Positions 1-7,925 are shown, numbered from the stretch's first letter. The stretch: DNA of 23,457 nucleotides from Pedococcus sp. (GCA_025936615.1 JAICSZ010000002.1:1-23457); one strand, 5' to 3'. Program-made: numbers and translations. Notes: generated by a model not told the origin, from the letters alone.

Positions 1-192
1 GTCGACGTCCTCGTCGGTGGCGGCCAGCTGGGCCAGCGCGATGGTCTGCACCGCGGCCAGGGTGTTCATCGCCTGCTGGGTCGCGTCGACCAGGTCCACC
101 CAGCCCGCAGCGGGGACGGTGGCGCCGTCGGTGGCCCGCACCGCGGCGGCCAGCTGCTGCAGCTGGTCACCGATCCCCCCGACTTCGAACAC
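1..192 (-). CDS. DUF222/HNH endonuclease family protein, N-terminal fragment
   Basis: This is the first 64 codons of a gene that runs off the left edge. The reading frame opens at a GTG (192-190) just after an in-frame TAG, and reads VFEVGGIGDQLQQLAAAV, then a segment ending TLAAVQTIALAQLAATDEDVD. This helical, Ala/Gln-rich start resembles the N-terminal DUF222 region of the 13E12-type HNH endonucleases common in actinobacteria. The catalytic HNH part would lie beyond the edge, so it is not seen. A second ORF overlaps it from an ATG at 194, but its Ser/Arg/Pro-rich product looks like a shadow frame. The start overlaps a half LexA-like site (185-200). Assignment is by remembered family resemblance only; the strand and frame are fairly secure, the function less so. 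Confidence 0.55.
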   Translation of the reverse strand, partial: MFEVGGIGDQLQQLAAAVRATDGATVPAAGWVDLVDATQQAMNTLAAVQTIALAQLAATDEDVD

Positions 193-200
193 ATGTCCAG
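185..200 (-). promoter_or_regulatory. possible degenerate LexA (SOS) box over the HNH gene start
   Basis: On the plus strand this reads TCGAAC-ACAT-GTCCAG. Actinobacterial LexA boxes follow TCGAAC-N4-GTTCGA. The left half is perfect and the right half matches at three of six positions. The site lies across the proposed GTG start of the 13E12-type gene, where I recall such genes carrying SOS boxes. It may be a decayed box or chance. Confidence 0.25.
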
Positions 201-222
201 TCTAGTGGTCGGCACCGCAGGG

Positions 223-254
223 CACAAGCGTTTCCCGCCTCGAATTCGCTTGTG
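223..254. repeat. inverted repeat between DedA gene and HNH gene
   Basis: CACAAGCG (223-230) and CGCTTGTG (247-254) form a perfect 8-bp inverted repeat around a 16-base loop. On the minus strand a further GGG/CCC can pair if one C is bulged. It lies downstream of the DedA stop and upstream of the HNH gene, so it could end the DedA transcript or act as an operator. No T tract follows. The rest of the 193-368 interval also holds a short palindrome, GGGTGT-C-ACACCC (289-301), and no gene. Confidence 0.3.
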
Positions 255-368
255 GCCCACCATTTTCCGCGCCGCTGGACCACCCCTCGGGTGTCACACC
301 CACGTGGTAGCCGCGGCCCGTTCCCAGCCACGCGGCATACCCACAAGTCGCCGGAGGGGACCCCGACG

Positions 369-1025
369 TCAGCCCGCGTCGCGGCCCGTGGGCGTCGGGG
401 CCGAAGCAGCGGCCTTTCGGGTGGCGCTGCGGTGCCGGAGGTACTCGATCACCATCGGCAGCAGCGAGACGGCCACGATGAGCATGAGCGCGGCCTCGAT
501 GTTGTTCTTGATGAGGTCGATGCCGCCGAGGAAGTACCCCAGGATCGTCACGCCGCACGCCCAGAGCACGGCGCCGAGGGCGCTCCAGGTGAAGAACCGC
601 CGGCGCTCCATGCGCCCCACCCCCGCGACGAGGGTGATGAAGGTGCGCACGATGGGCACGAACCGGCCGAGCACGAGCGCCTTGTTGCCGTACTTCTCGA
701 AGAACTCGTGGGTCTTGTCGAAGTACTCCCGTTTGAGGATCCGTCCGTCGCGCTCGTAGATCGGCGGCCCCACGACGCGGCCGATCTCGTAGCCGACGAC
801 GTTGCCGAGGAAGGCTGCGACGGTGAGGATCGCGCACGCCACGAAGAGGTTCATGTGCAGGGTGTCGCTGGCGATGAACACACCGATCGTGAACAGCAGC
901 GAGTCTCCGGGCAGGATCGGGAACAGCAGGCCGCACTCGATGAAGACGACCAGCACCGCCACCCAGATGCCGTAGGTGTTGAGCAGGTACGAGGGGTCCA
1001 TCCACGATGGGCCGAGCGCGTGCAT
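369..1025 (-). CDS. DedA family membrane protein
   Basis: A 218-residue integral membrane protein of the DedA/SNARE-associated family, which act as membrane transporters or lipid scramblases linked to proton-motive-force homeostasis. Visible landmarks are a first hydrophobic segment at about 18-52 containing FIE (Glu30) and the family's PILPGDSLL stretch (Asp41), a second hydrophobic stretch at about 58-85, and the amphipathic block LGRFVPIVRTF (Arg121, Arg127) followed by LVAGVGRM. These four charged residues correspond in spacing to the functional Glu/Asp/Arg/Arg set known from E. coli DedA proteins. C-terminal hydrophobic segments cover roughly 145-190, and the tail is basic and Ala/Pro-rich. 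No clear ribosome site precedes the ATG at 1025; Met9 is an alternative start. It is 80 bp downstream of the GntR gene on the same strand, but nothing links it to the catabolic cluster. Confidence 0.93.
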   Translation of the reverse strand: MHALGPSWMDPSYLLNTYGIWVAVLVVFIECGLLFPILPGDSLLFTIGVFIASDTLHMNLFVACAILTVAAFLGNVVGYEIGRVVGPPIYERDGRILKREYFDKTHEFFEKYGNKALVLGRFVPIVRTFITLVAGVGRMERRRFFTWSALGAVLWACGVTILGYFLGGIDLIKNNIEAALMLIVAVSLLPMVIEYLRHRSATRKAAASAPTPTGRDAG

Positions 1026-1105
1026 GGCGCCAAGGGTATGCCGCGTGGGCGCCTGCGCCCGAATCCGCGCCTGTGACCTCCCTGTGCGTCAAGGACCGTG
1101 GGGTG

Positions 1106-1894
1106 TCAGTCGTCGAGCAGGGCCCGCAGCTGCTCCCGCTCGGCCTTGGGGACATAGCCCGCGTAGTAGTCGAACAGGTTCTGCCTCGAGGTGTGCGCCG
1201 CCCCCGCCCCGTCGCCGACCCGGATCGCGTCGAGGACCTCCTCGTGGTGCCTCACCGACTCGCGCATCTTCGCCATGTGGTTGCGCGCGTGCGCGATCTT
1301 GTCCGAGATGAGGTTCAGCGTGACATCGCGGACGACCTGGTTGCAGACCTGGATGAGCGTGTTCCGGCTGGCGCGGGCAACGGCCTCGTGGAACGCGACG
1401 TCGGCCTCGCTGAAGCGCTCGTAGCCGTCGTCGATGGCGCCGCGCATCGTCTCGATGGCCGCCTCCATCTCGGCGAGCTGGCCCTCGGTGCGCAACCGCG
1501 CCGCGAGGCGGTTGGCGGAGGAGTCGAGGATCATCCGCGAGCTGATCAGCTCGGCGAGGCTCATCTCGTCGACCCGGGCCAGGCGGGTGAGCTGCTTGGC
1601 CAGGCCGCCGGACGAGTAGGGCAGGACCACGGGGCCGTACGGGTCGCCGGGCCGGGACTGGACCACCCCGTTGCTCTCGAGCACCCGCAGGGCCTCGCGG
1701 ACGGTCGACCGGCTGGCGCCGAACTGGGCGACCAGGTCGCGCTCGCTGGGGAGGCGCTGACCTGGCTTGAGCTCGCCCCGGGCGAGGGCGTCCTCGACCT
1801 GCTCGACGATCCGCTGGTAGAGCCGCACCGGCCTCACCGGCTGGAAGGTCCTGCCATCCACCCTGGACGCCTCCCCACCTCGAGGACCGGTCAT
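1106..1894 (-). CDS. FadR-type GntR transcriptional regulator (FCD domain)
   Basis: A 262-residue regulator. Residues 24-90 are the winged helix of the GntR family, with the typical LPSERDLVAQFGASRSTVREAL recognition region (about 48-69) and the wing after it. Residues 110-250 are a helical FCD ligand-binding domain. Its likely metal or ligand contacts are Asp165 and His169 (EADVAFHEAV), His217 (RHHEEV) and His234. The start was chosen at ATG 1894 because it forms an ATGA overlap with the amidase stop; the frame stays open far upstream but only as a shadow of the amidase. FadR-subfamily regulators usually bind TGGTNNNACCA palindromes, and a perfect one lies at 3409-3423 ahead of the amidase. 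This suggests it controls its own operon and the divergent transport and catabolic operon. Ligand unknown; metal-binding FCD proteins often sense small carboxylates. Confidence 0.93.
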   Translation of the reverse strand: MTGPRGGEASRVDGRTFQPVRPVRLYQRIVEQVEDALARGELKPGQRLPSERDLVAQFGASRSTVREALRVLESNGVVQSRPGDPYGPVVLPYSSGGLAKQLTRLARVDEMSLAELISSRMILDSSANRLAARLRTEGQLAEMEAAIETMRGAIDDGYERFSEADVAFHEAVARASRNTLIQVCNQVVRDVTLNLISDKIAHARNHMAKMRESVRHHEEVLDAIRVGDGAGAAHTSRQNLFDYYAGYVPKAEREQLRALLDD

Positions 1895-3309
1895 GCCGGC
1901 CACCCGGCGGTCGCTCGGATCGGCCACGGCGGGTTGGCGGCGTCGGGGCGGTGCGCCTCGAACCACCGGACAGCCCGGAGTACACCGAGGTCGTCGAAAC
2001 GGCGCCCTGACACCTGCACGCCGATGGTGCGTCCGTCGGCGCTGAACCCGGCGTTGACGGTGGCCGCGGGCTGCCCCGACATGTTGTAGGGCGCGGTGAA
2101 GCCGATGTGCGCCATGCCCAGGTCCTCGGTGCCGAACGGCATCGGCCACTCGGCTGGAAAGGCCAGGACGGGTGCGACGGGCGACAGGACCAGGTCGAAG
2201 CGCTCGGTCGCCGCGGTCGTCGCCTGCTGCAGGGTGAGGATCGTCTCGTAGCACTCGAGGAGCTGAGCGCCTGTGGCCCGGGCGCCGCCGGTCACCCACT
2301 GGACGATGAACGGCAGGACCCGGTCCTGCTGCTCGGGGCCGAGCGCGGCGAAGTCGCGCCAGGACCTGACCCGCCAGAACAGGTCGAGGTCGGAGAGCAT
2401 CTTCGGGGTCATGAACGGCTCGAGCGGCACCACGTCGGCCCCTGCCGCCCGGAAGACCTCGGCGGCACCATCGACGGCGTGCCGCACCTCGTCCTCCACG
2501 GCCAGCCCGCACCCGGCGTCCAGGTGGAGCCCGACGCGCAGCCCGTGCACGTCCAGGTCGAGGTCGCCCCACTCGACCTGCTCCGGTGGCATGGCCGTCC
2601 AGTCGCGAGCGTCGAACCCGGCGATCACGGACATGAGCAGGGCGACGTCGTCACCGGACCGGCACAGCGGCCCAGCACACCTGCCGAGGTAGGGCGCGTC
2701 CAGGGGAACCCGGCCGGCGCTGGGCTTGAGAGTGACCAGCCCCAGCCAGGTGCCGGGCAGCCGGATCGAGCCGCCGATGTCCGAGCCCACGTGGAGGGGG
2801 CCGTAGCCGGCCGCCGCAGCGGCGCCGGCGCCGGAGCTGGACCCGCCGGTGGTGAGGGTGGGGTCCCACGGGCTGCGGGTCGTGCCGTGCAAGGAGGACA
2901 CGCCGGACGAGAGCATGCCCCAGTCCGGCATCACGGTGGAGCCCAGGACGACCGCGCCGGACCTGAGCACCCGCTCGGTGACGGGTGCGTCGTGGTCGGG
3001 GACCTTCGGCGGCACGCCGGCATTCCCCGCCGGCATCGGCACGCCGGCACGGGCGATGTTCTCCTTGAGCGTCACGGGCACACCGTCGATGGGGCCGAGC
3101 GGCTCGCCGGCCGCCCAGCGGGCCTCGCTGGACTTGGCCTGTGACCGGGACTCCTCGGGGTCGCGCACCCAGAAGGCGTTGAGGACCGGCTCCCGCGCGT
3201 CGACGACCTCCTGCACCGCGTCGTGAACCTCGACAGGGGAGAGCGACCGCTCGGCATAGCGGCGCACCAGCTCGGTCGCGGTCAGCGCGGCAACCTCTGC
3301 AGCGGACAT
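1891..3309 (-). CDS. amidase-signature family hydrolase
   Basis: A 472-residue amidase of the AS superfamily, which hydrolyses amide bonds with a Ser-cisSer-Lys triad. All three are present: Lys82 in PVTLKENI, Ser157 in the TTGGSSSGAGA signature and Ser181 in GSDIGGSIRLPGTW. Their spacing is close to that of known members such as NylA and FAAH. Length fits the family, and no signal peptide is seen, so it should act in the cytoplasm. The ATG at 3309 is preceded by GGAGGGTC, a good ribosome site. The gene heads a minus-strand pair with the FadR-type regulator (ATGA overlap) and is transcribed away from the dehydrogenase-ABC operon across a shared control region. It probably cleaves an amide taken up by that importer. 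AS enzymes range from GatA to indoleacetamide and cyclic-dimer hydrolases, so the substrate is not predictable; GatA is unlikely without gatB/gatC nearby. Confidence 0.93.
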   Translation of the reverse strand: MSAAEVAALTATELVRRYAERSLSPVEVHDAVQEVVDAREPVLNAFWVRDPEESRSQAKSSEARWAAGEPLGPIDGVPVTLKENIARAGVPMPAGNAGVPPKVPDHDAPVTERVLRSGAVVLGSTVMPDWGMLSSGVSSLHGTTRSPWDPTLTTGGSSSGAGAAAAAGYGPLHVGSDIGGSIRLPGTWLGLVTLKPSAGRVPLDAPYLGRCAGPLCRSGDDVALLMSVIAGFDARDWTAMPPEQVEWGDLDLDVHGLRVGLHLDAGCGLAVEDEVRHAVDGAAEVFRAAGADVVPLEPFMTPKMLSDLDLFWRVRSWRDFAALGPEQQDRVLPFIVQWVTGGARATGAQLLECYETILTLQQATTAATERFDLVLSPVAPVLAFPAEWPMPFGTEDLGMAHIGFTAPYNMSGQPAATVNAGFSADGRTIGVQVSGRRFDDLGVLRAVRWFEAHRPDAANPPWPIRATAGWPA

Positions 3310-3357
3310 GACCCTCCGTCCTGTGCCATCCAGGCGAACCTCGTCCGCCGGGAACCC

Positions 3358-3386
3358 TTGACATCGCTGCGTCAGGTCGTCAGGGT
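3358..3386 (+). promoter_or_regulatory. candidate promoter of the dehydrogenase-ABC operon
   Basis: An exact TTGACA (3358-3363) is followed after 17 bases by CAGGGT (3381-3386), a weak -10 keeping the A and the last T of the consensus. Transcription would begin near 3393, upstream of the palindrome at 3409-3423. The -35 is convincing, the -10 is not. Confidence 0.35.
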
Positions 3387-3409
3387 AGCGCCAATCGAGA
3401 CAAAGTCCA
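3382..3409 (-). promoter_or_regulatory. candidate promoter of the amidase-regulator pair
   Basis: Read on the minus strand, TGGACT (3409-3404) and TACCCT (3387-3382) are 16 bases apart; four of six -35 positions match and the -10 has the TAnnnT form usual in actinobacteria. The -35 abuts and shares one base with the FadR-like palindrome, which would suit repression. It overlaps the opposing candidate promoter. Confidence 0.4.
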
Positions 3410-3423
3410 CTGGTCTGACCAGT
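3409..3423. promoter_or_regulatory. FadR-type operator palindrome
   Basis: ACTGGTC-T-GACCAGT is a perfect 7+1+7 palindrome that contains TGGTCTGACCA, the TGGTNNNACCA pattern recognised by FadR-subfamily GntR proteins. It lies in the 171-bp gap between the divergent amidase and dehydrogenase genes, at the edge of the candidate amidase promoter. The obvious binding protein is the FadR-type regulator encoded next to the amidase. I saw no second copy elsewhere in the window. Confidence 0.75.
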
Positions 3424-3480
3424 CGGTTCCAGCCCGGCTCGGCGCCGAAGTGTGGGTCGCAGGGGACGGACGGAGAACGG

Positions 3481-4536
3481 GTGTCGGTGCGGTTGGCGGT
3501 CATCCCCGGTGACGGGGTCGGTCCCGAGGTGGTCGCAGCCACCCTGCCGGTGCTGCGCTCTGCACTTGAGCGTCAGGACGAGGCCCTCGACGTCACCGAG
3601 CTCGACTGGGGTGGCGAGCGGTACCTGCGTGAGGGAGCGGCCATGCCCGCCGATGCCGCCGACGTCGCCCGGTCCCACGACGCCGTCCTCTTCGGAGCGG
3701 TGGGCCGGCCCGATGTGCCTGACCACGAGCTGGTCTGGGGCCTGATCATCGGGCTGCGCCAGCAGCTCGACCTGGCGGTCAACATCCGTCCGGTGCGGGC
3801 CTTCGCGGGAGTCCCGACCAAGGTGCGCGACACCGAAGGGGTGGACCTGGTGATCGTCCGGGAGAACACCGAGGGCGAGTACACCGGTGCCGGCGGCGTG
3901 GTCCACGCCGGCACCGGCGACGACATCGGCCTCGAGGTCGCCGTGCACTCCCGCCGGGTCATCGAGCGGGCCGCCCAGCATGCGTTCGGGCTCGCGGAGC
4001 GACGCACAGGGCGGTTGGCGCTGGTGACGAAGTCCAACGCGATGCGGCACGGCTACCCGCTCTGGGACCGCGTCGTGCGCGAGGTCGCCGAGCAGCACCC
4101 GGCGGTGGAGCTCGAGACGGTCCTCGTCGACGCGATGGCGGCGCGGATGGTGCAGGCGCCACGCTCGCTCGACGTGCTGCTCGCGGGCAACCTCTTCGGG
4201 GACATCCTGTCCGACCTGGCCGCGGTGCTGGCCGGTGGCATGGGCATGGCCCCCAGCGCGAACATCCTGCCGGGTGGTGACGTGCCCGGTGTCTACGAGC
4301 CCGTGCACGGCTCCGCGCCGGACATCGCGGGGCAGGGCGTGGCCAACCCGACGGCCTGCCTGCTCTCCGGCGCGCTCATGCTCGAGGACCTCGGGCACGA
4401 CAAGGCGGCGGACCTCGTCCGCGAGTCGGTCGCCGGCGCGCTGGCCGACCCCGACCACCACACCCCCGACCTCGGTGGGCACGCCACCACGACCGATCTC
4501 GCAGCCGCAGTCCTGGAAGAGATGGAGACACGATGA
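3481..4536 (+). CDS. tartrate/isopropylmalate-type NAD-dependent dehydrogenase
   Basis: A 351-residue member of the isocitrate/isopropylmalate dehydrogenase family, which oxidise and often decarboxylate 2-hydroxy acids using NAD(P). Catalytic residues line up well with 3-isopropylmalate dehydrogenase: Arg93, Arg103, Arg127, Tyr134, Lys184, and metal ligands Asp217, Asp241 and Asp245. The adenine site GSAPDIAGQGVANP is at 277-290. The RENTEGEYTG block around 127 is closer to tartrate, homoisocitrate or isocitrate types than to LeuB, and no leu genes are nearby. The start is GTG 3481, with GGAG five bases upstream; GTG 3487 is possible. It is the first gene of the operon and overlaps the binding-protein start by ATGA. 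It probably handles a hydroxy-acid intermediate or product of the imported compound; the exact substrate is unknown. Confidence 0.85.
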   Translation: MSVRLAVIPGDGVGPEVVAATLPVLRSALERQDEALDVTELDWGGERYLREGAAMPADAADVARSHDAVLFGAVGRPDVPDHELVWGLIIGLRQQLDLAVNIRPVRAFAGVPTKVRDTEGVDLVIVRENTEGEYTGAGGVVHAGTGDDIGLEVAVHSRRVIERAAQHAFGLAERRTGRLALVTKSNAMRHGYPLWDRVVREVAEQHPAVELETVLVDAMAARMVQAPRSLDVLLAGNLFGDILSDLAAVLAGGMGMAPSANILPGGDVPGVYEPVHGSAPDIAGQGVANPTACLLSGALMLEDLGHDKAADLVRESVAGALADPDHHTPDLGGHATTTDLAAAVLEEMETR

Positions 4537-6071
4537 ACGCACGACACCTCAGGACGGCGGCGGCCCTCGTCGCTGCGGTCGCCCTGTCCGCCACGGCCTG
4601 CTCCGCCGGTTCGGGCACCACCGGCACCGGCTCCAGCTCGGGGAGCGCCGGCCAGTCGGGCCAGTCCGACGCGTCCGTCGCCATCGGGCTGGTGGCCGAG
4701 CCGGCCAGCCTCGACTTCGGCACCACCGACGGCGCAGCCATCCCCCAGGCGCTGCTCTACAACGTGTACGAGGGTCTGGTCGAGCTCGACCAGGACGGCA
4801 AGATCGCCCCCGCGCTGGCCAAGTCGTGGGACATCTCCCGCGACCGGAAGACCTACACCTTCCACCTCGTGGCCAACGCGAAGTTCACCGACGGGCACAC
4901 GTTCACGGCAACGGACGCGGCATACTCCATCAACCGCGTGAAGAAGGACTGGACCATCTCGCTCAAGTCCGCCATGGACGTCGTCACGTCCGCTGACGCG
5001 GTCGACCCGACGACCCTCAAGGTGACCCTCGCGCACCCCAGCAACGACTGGCTCTACCGCATGACCACGCGGATCGGCGCCATGATGACCGAGTCCGGCG
5101 TCCCGACCATCGCCACGAAGCCGGTCGGCACCGGCCCCTACGTCTTCCAGGACTGGAAGCGTGGAGACTCGATCACCTTCCAGCGCAACGACGGCTACTG
5201 GGGCACGAAGCCATACTTCAAGACGGTGACCCTCAAGTACTTCAAGGACCCCACGGCCCTGAACAACGCCCTGCTGACGGGCACCATCAACGTCATCGGG
5301 ACGGTCCAGGCCCCCGAGTCGCTCAAGCAGTTCACCGGCAACGACAAGTACGAGGTCATCGAGGGCACGACCAACGGTGAGGTGGTGCTGTCCTTCAACA
5401 ACAGCCGAAAGCCCCTGTCCGACAAGCGGATTCGACAGGCGGTCCGCTACGCGATCGACCACAAGGCGCTGCTCGACACCTGTTGGGCCGGTCGCGGCAA
5501 GCTCATCGGAAGCATGGTCCCGCCCACCGACCCGTGGTACGAGGACCTGACCGGGATGTACCCGCACGACGTGGCCAAGGCGAAGTCGCTGCTCAAGGCG
5601 GCGGGCGCCGAGGGCGCCACGCTCCGCCTGCGCATACCCACGCTCCCGTATGCCGTGTCGTGCGGGACCGTGGTCAAGAGCCAGCTCGAGCAGGTCGGCC
5701 TCAAGGTGAAGCTGGACCAGCTCGAGTTCCCGGCGGCCTGGCTCAAGACGGTGTTCACGAACGCCGACTACGACATGTCGATCGTCGCGCACGTCGAGCC
5801 CCGGGACATCGGCGCCGTGTTCGGAAACCCGAAGTACTACATCCGGTACGACAGCAAGGCCGTCCAGGACGCCCTGGCCAAGGCGGATGAGGGCACCGAG
5901 GAGGAGCAGGTGACGCAGATGAAGCTGGCGGCTCGGACCATCTCCGAGGACGCGGCGTCCGACTTCCTGTTCCTGCTGCCGAACCTCATCGTCGCCGACA
6001 AGGGCATCACGGGGCTGCCCGAGAACGCGATCTCGGAGTCGTTCGACCTGTCCCGGCTCGGCAGGTCCTGA
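4533..6071 (+). CDS. ABC transporter substrate-binding lipoprotein, peptide/oligopeptide type
   Basis: A 512-residue extracellular binding protein of family 5 (SBP_bac_5). Residues 1-22 form a lipoprotein signal peptide ending LSATAC, so Cys23 is the probable lipidated residue. A Gly/Ser-rich linker (about 25-48) precedes the mature domain. Family landmarks include the early stretch YNVYEGLVELDQDGKIAPAL, then a DISRDRKTYTFHL block, and ATDAAYSINRV. Relatives bind di- or oligopeptides, nickel, opines or glycosides, so the fold does not fix the ligand. The start overlaps the dehydrogenase stop (ATGA). The first permease follows after 19 bp, which contain a tiny GTCCT-C-AGGAC palindrome. It should deliver the substrate to the two permeases that follow. 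Confidence 0.95.
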   Translation: MNARHLRTAAALVAAVALSATACSAGSGTTGTGSSSGSAGQSGQSDASVAIGLVAEPASLDFGTTDGAAIPQALLYNVYEGLVELDQDGKIAPALAKSWDISRDRKTYTFHLVANAKFTDGHTFTATDAAYSINRVKKDWTISLKSAMDVVTSADAVDPTTLKVTLAHPSNDWLYRMTTRIGAMMTESGVPTIATKPVGTGPYVFQDWKRGDSITFQRNDGYWGTKPYFKTVTLKYFKDPTALNNALLTGTINVIGTVQAPESLKQFTGNDKYEVIEGTTNGEVVLSFNNSRKPLSDKRIRQAVRYAIDHKALLDTCWAGRGKLIGSMVPPTDPWYEDLTGMYPHDVAKAKSLLKAAGAEGATLRLRIPTLPYAVSCGTVVKSQLEQVGLKVKLDQLEFPAAWLKTVFTNADYDMSIVAHVEPRDIGAVFGNPKYYIRYDSKAVQDALAKADEGTEEEQVTQMKLAARTISEDAASDFLFLLPNLIVADKGITGLPENAISESFDLSRLGRS

Positions 6072-6090
6072 CGAGAAGTCCTCAGGACCC

Positions 6091-7041
6091 ATGGCCCTGC
6101 GAATCCTGACCCGCACCGCGGTCCTGGTCGTCAGCCTCGCGGTCAGCTCGGTGGTCGTGTTCGCCTTCATGGCGGTGCTGCCCGGTGACCCGGCCCGGGT
6201 GGCGCTGGGCGTCAACGCCTCGCCCGAGGCGGTGGCCGAGCTGCACCACCGGTTCGGGCTGGACCGTCCGCTGGCGCAGCAGTACCTCAGCTGGGTGGGC
6301 GGCCTGCTGCGGTTCGACTTCGGCGCGTCGTACGTCTCGAACGCACCGATCGGCCCGCAGGTCTCGGACCGGTTCCAGGTGACGCTCTGGCTGGTCGTGA
6401 CGGCCATGGTCGTGGCCGCCCTCATCGCACTGCCCCTGGGGACGTTCATGGCGGTGCACCACCGGCGACTGTCCGGGCTGGTCCTGTCCGGGCTCTCGCA
6501 GGTCGGGGTCGCGATTCCGGCCTTCCTCGCCGGCATCCTGCTCATCACGGTTTTCGCGGTCCGGCTCGGCTGGCTGCCGGCGAACGGGTGGACCCCGCCC
6601 GTCCAGGACCCGGTGATGTTCCTCAAGCAGCTGGTGCTTCCGGCGTTGTCCCTGGGGCTGGTGCAGGGCGCCGTGCTCACCCGGTACGTCCGCAGCGCGG
6701 TGCTCGACGTGATGCGCGAGGACTACGTGCGGACCGCCCGGGCCAAGGGACTGCGACCGATGCAGGCCCTGCGCGCGCACGGGATGCGCAACGCGGCGGT
6801 ACCCGTGGTCACCGTGCTCGCCCTGCAGCTGGTGACCCTGCTGATCGGCGCCATCGTGGTGGAGCGGGTCTTCGTCGTGCCAGGGCTCGGGAGCCTGTTG
6901 CTGGACTCGGTATCCAACCGCGACCTGCTGCTCGTCCAGGACGTGGTGATGCTGCTGGTTCTCGCGGTCCTGGTCGTGAACTTCCTCGTCGACCTGCTCT
7001 ACCTCGTCATCGACCCCCGGATGAGGGATGGTCTGCGGTGA
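6091..7041 (+). CDS. ABC transporter permease, DppB type
   Basis: A 316-residue inner-membrane permease of the peptide/nickel importer family. It has the long N-terminal segment (about 9-31), the family's typical N-terminal loop (LPGDPARVALGVNASPEA, then FDFGASYVSNAPIGPQV), and further hydrophobic segments to about 305. The cytoplasmic EAA loop that contacts the ATPases is seen as EDYVRTARAKGLRPMQALRAH, about 210-231. It pairs with the next permease to form the channel. A modest AGGA ribosome site lies a few bases before the ATG. Its stop overlaps the next gene's GTG start (GTGA), as expected for a co-translated pair. Confidence 0.95.
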   Translation: MALRILTRTAVLVVSLAVSSVVVFAFMAVLPGDPARVALGVNASPEAVAELHHRFGLDRPLAQQYLSWVGGLLRFDFGASYVSNAPIGPQVSDRFQVTLWLVVTAMVVAALIALPLGTFMAVHHRRLSGLVLSGLSQVGVAIPAFLAGILLITVFAVRLGWLPANGWTPPVQDPVMFLKQLVLPALSLGLVQGAVLTRYVRSAVLDVMREDYVRTARAKGLRPMQALRAHGMRNAAVPVVTVLALQLVTLLIGAIVVERVFVVPGLGSLLLDSVSNRDLLLVQDVVMLLVLAVLVVNFLVDLLYLVIDPRMRDGLR

Positions 7042-7925
7042 GCTCCCAGGAGATGCTCGGCGCCCTGCCTCCCCCGGGGGAGGCGCACACCGGGGTCGGC
7101 GGCGCGCGGCGTGCGGTCGGGCCGAGCCTGGTCGTCGGGGCCGCGCTGGTGGCCCTCGTGGTCGCCGCGGCGCTCGTGTCCTTCGTCTGGGTTCCCCACG
7201 ACCCGACCTTCGTCGACGCCACCCACCGGCTCGAGAAGCCGAACGGCACCTACTGGTTCGGGACGGACAAGTTCGGGCGCGACGTGTTCAGCCAGATCCT
7301 GGTCGGGGCGCGGACCACCCTGTTCGTGGGGTTCGTCTCCGTCGGGGTGGCCGCCCTCGTCGGGGTGCCGCTCGGGCTGCTCGGCGCGGTCACGCCACGG
7401 TGGCTCGGCGACACGCTCATGCGGGTCAACGACATCGTGCTGGCGTTCCCGGCGCTGCTGCTGGCGATCATGCTCACCGCGGCGTTCGGGCAGAGCACCC
7501 TCGTCGCCATGATCGCGATCGGGGTTGCGACCATCCCGAGCTTCGGCCGGCTCATCCGCTCCGGCGGGCTGCAGGTCATGGGCACGGAGTACGTGCTCGC
7601 CGCGCGGGTGGCGGGACGGCGCACGGCCGGGATCAGCGTGCGGCACGTGCTGCCGAACGTGGCCAACCTCGTCATCGTGCAGTCGTCCGTGTCGTTCGCG
7701 ATCGCCGTCCTCGCCGAGGCGGCGCTGTCCTTCCTCGGCTTCGGCACCCCACCACCGACCCCGTCATGGGGACGCATGCTCCAGGAGAGCCAGGAGCTGC
7801 TCTTCCTCGCTCCTCGCCTCGCGGTCTTCCCGGGCGTCGCCATCGCCGTCGCGGTGCTCGGCTTCAACCTGCTCGGGGACGGCCTGCGCGACTACCTCGA
7901 CCCGAAGCTGGAGGACCGCCGGTGA
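7038..7925 (+). CDS. ABC transporter permease, DppC type
   Basis: A 295-residue permease and partner of the DppB-type protein. A short cytoplasmic N-terminus (to about 28) leads to the first membrane segment, followed by the family hallmark WFGTDKFGRDVFSQILVGAR (about 74-93). Membrane segments fill the remainder, and the EAA loop is MGTEYVLAARVAGRRTAG (about 181-198). The AEAALSFLGFGTPPPTPSWG block (about 230-249) is strongly typical of DppC/OppC proteins. The start was chosen as GTG 7038 because it overlaps the stop of the upstream permease (GTGA); an in-frame ATG six codons on is an alternative. The stop overlaps the first ATPase in the same way. Confidence 0.95.
   Translation: MSSQEMLGALPPPGEAHTGVGGARRAVGPSLVVGAALVALVVAAALVSFVWVPHDPTFVDATHRLEKPNGTYWFGTDKFGRDVFSQILVGARTTLFVGFVSVGVAALVGVPLGLLGAVTPRWLGDTLMRVNDIVLAFPALLLAIMLTAAFGQSTLVAMIAIGVATIPSFGRLIRSGGLQVMGTEYVLAARVAGRRTAGISVRHVLPNVANLVIVQSSVSFAIAVLAEAALSFLGFGTPPPTPSWGRMLQESQELLFLAPRLAVFPGVAIAVAVLGFNLLGDGLRDYLDPKLEDRR

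Noticed and set aside
289..301. GGGTGT-C-ACACCC palindrome as an operator for the DedA gene
   Set aside because: It lies downstream of the DedA stop, about 100 bp upstream of the HNH start, with no adjacent promoter or regulator gene to support a role.
3481..4536. LeuB of leucine biosynthesis
   Set aside because: Catalytic residues match the superfamily, but the RENTEGEYTG block and the transport/catabolic neighbours fit tartrate-type enzymes better, and no other leu genes are present.
3310..4542. Upstream extension of the amidase frame across the control region and into the dehydrogenase gene
   Set aside because: The extension is antisense to a well-conserved dehydrogenase and lacks family similarity; the ATG at 3309 has a good ribosome site and starts where amidases start.
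4293..6680. Long minus-strand ORF of 795 codons opposite the dehydrogenase, binding protein and first permease
   Set aside because: It lies antisense to three genes with clear catalytic or membrane motifs; its product is Arg/Pro/Gly/Val-rich with no family features, as expected for shadow frames in GC-rich DNA.
7028..7921. In-frame upstream extension of the first ATPase gene through the permease region
   Set aside because: The extension is Arg/Gly/Ala-rich shadow sequence of the permease; the GTG at 7922 with a GTGA overlap gives a normal ATPase N-terminus.
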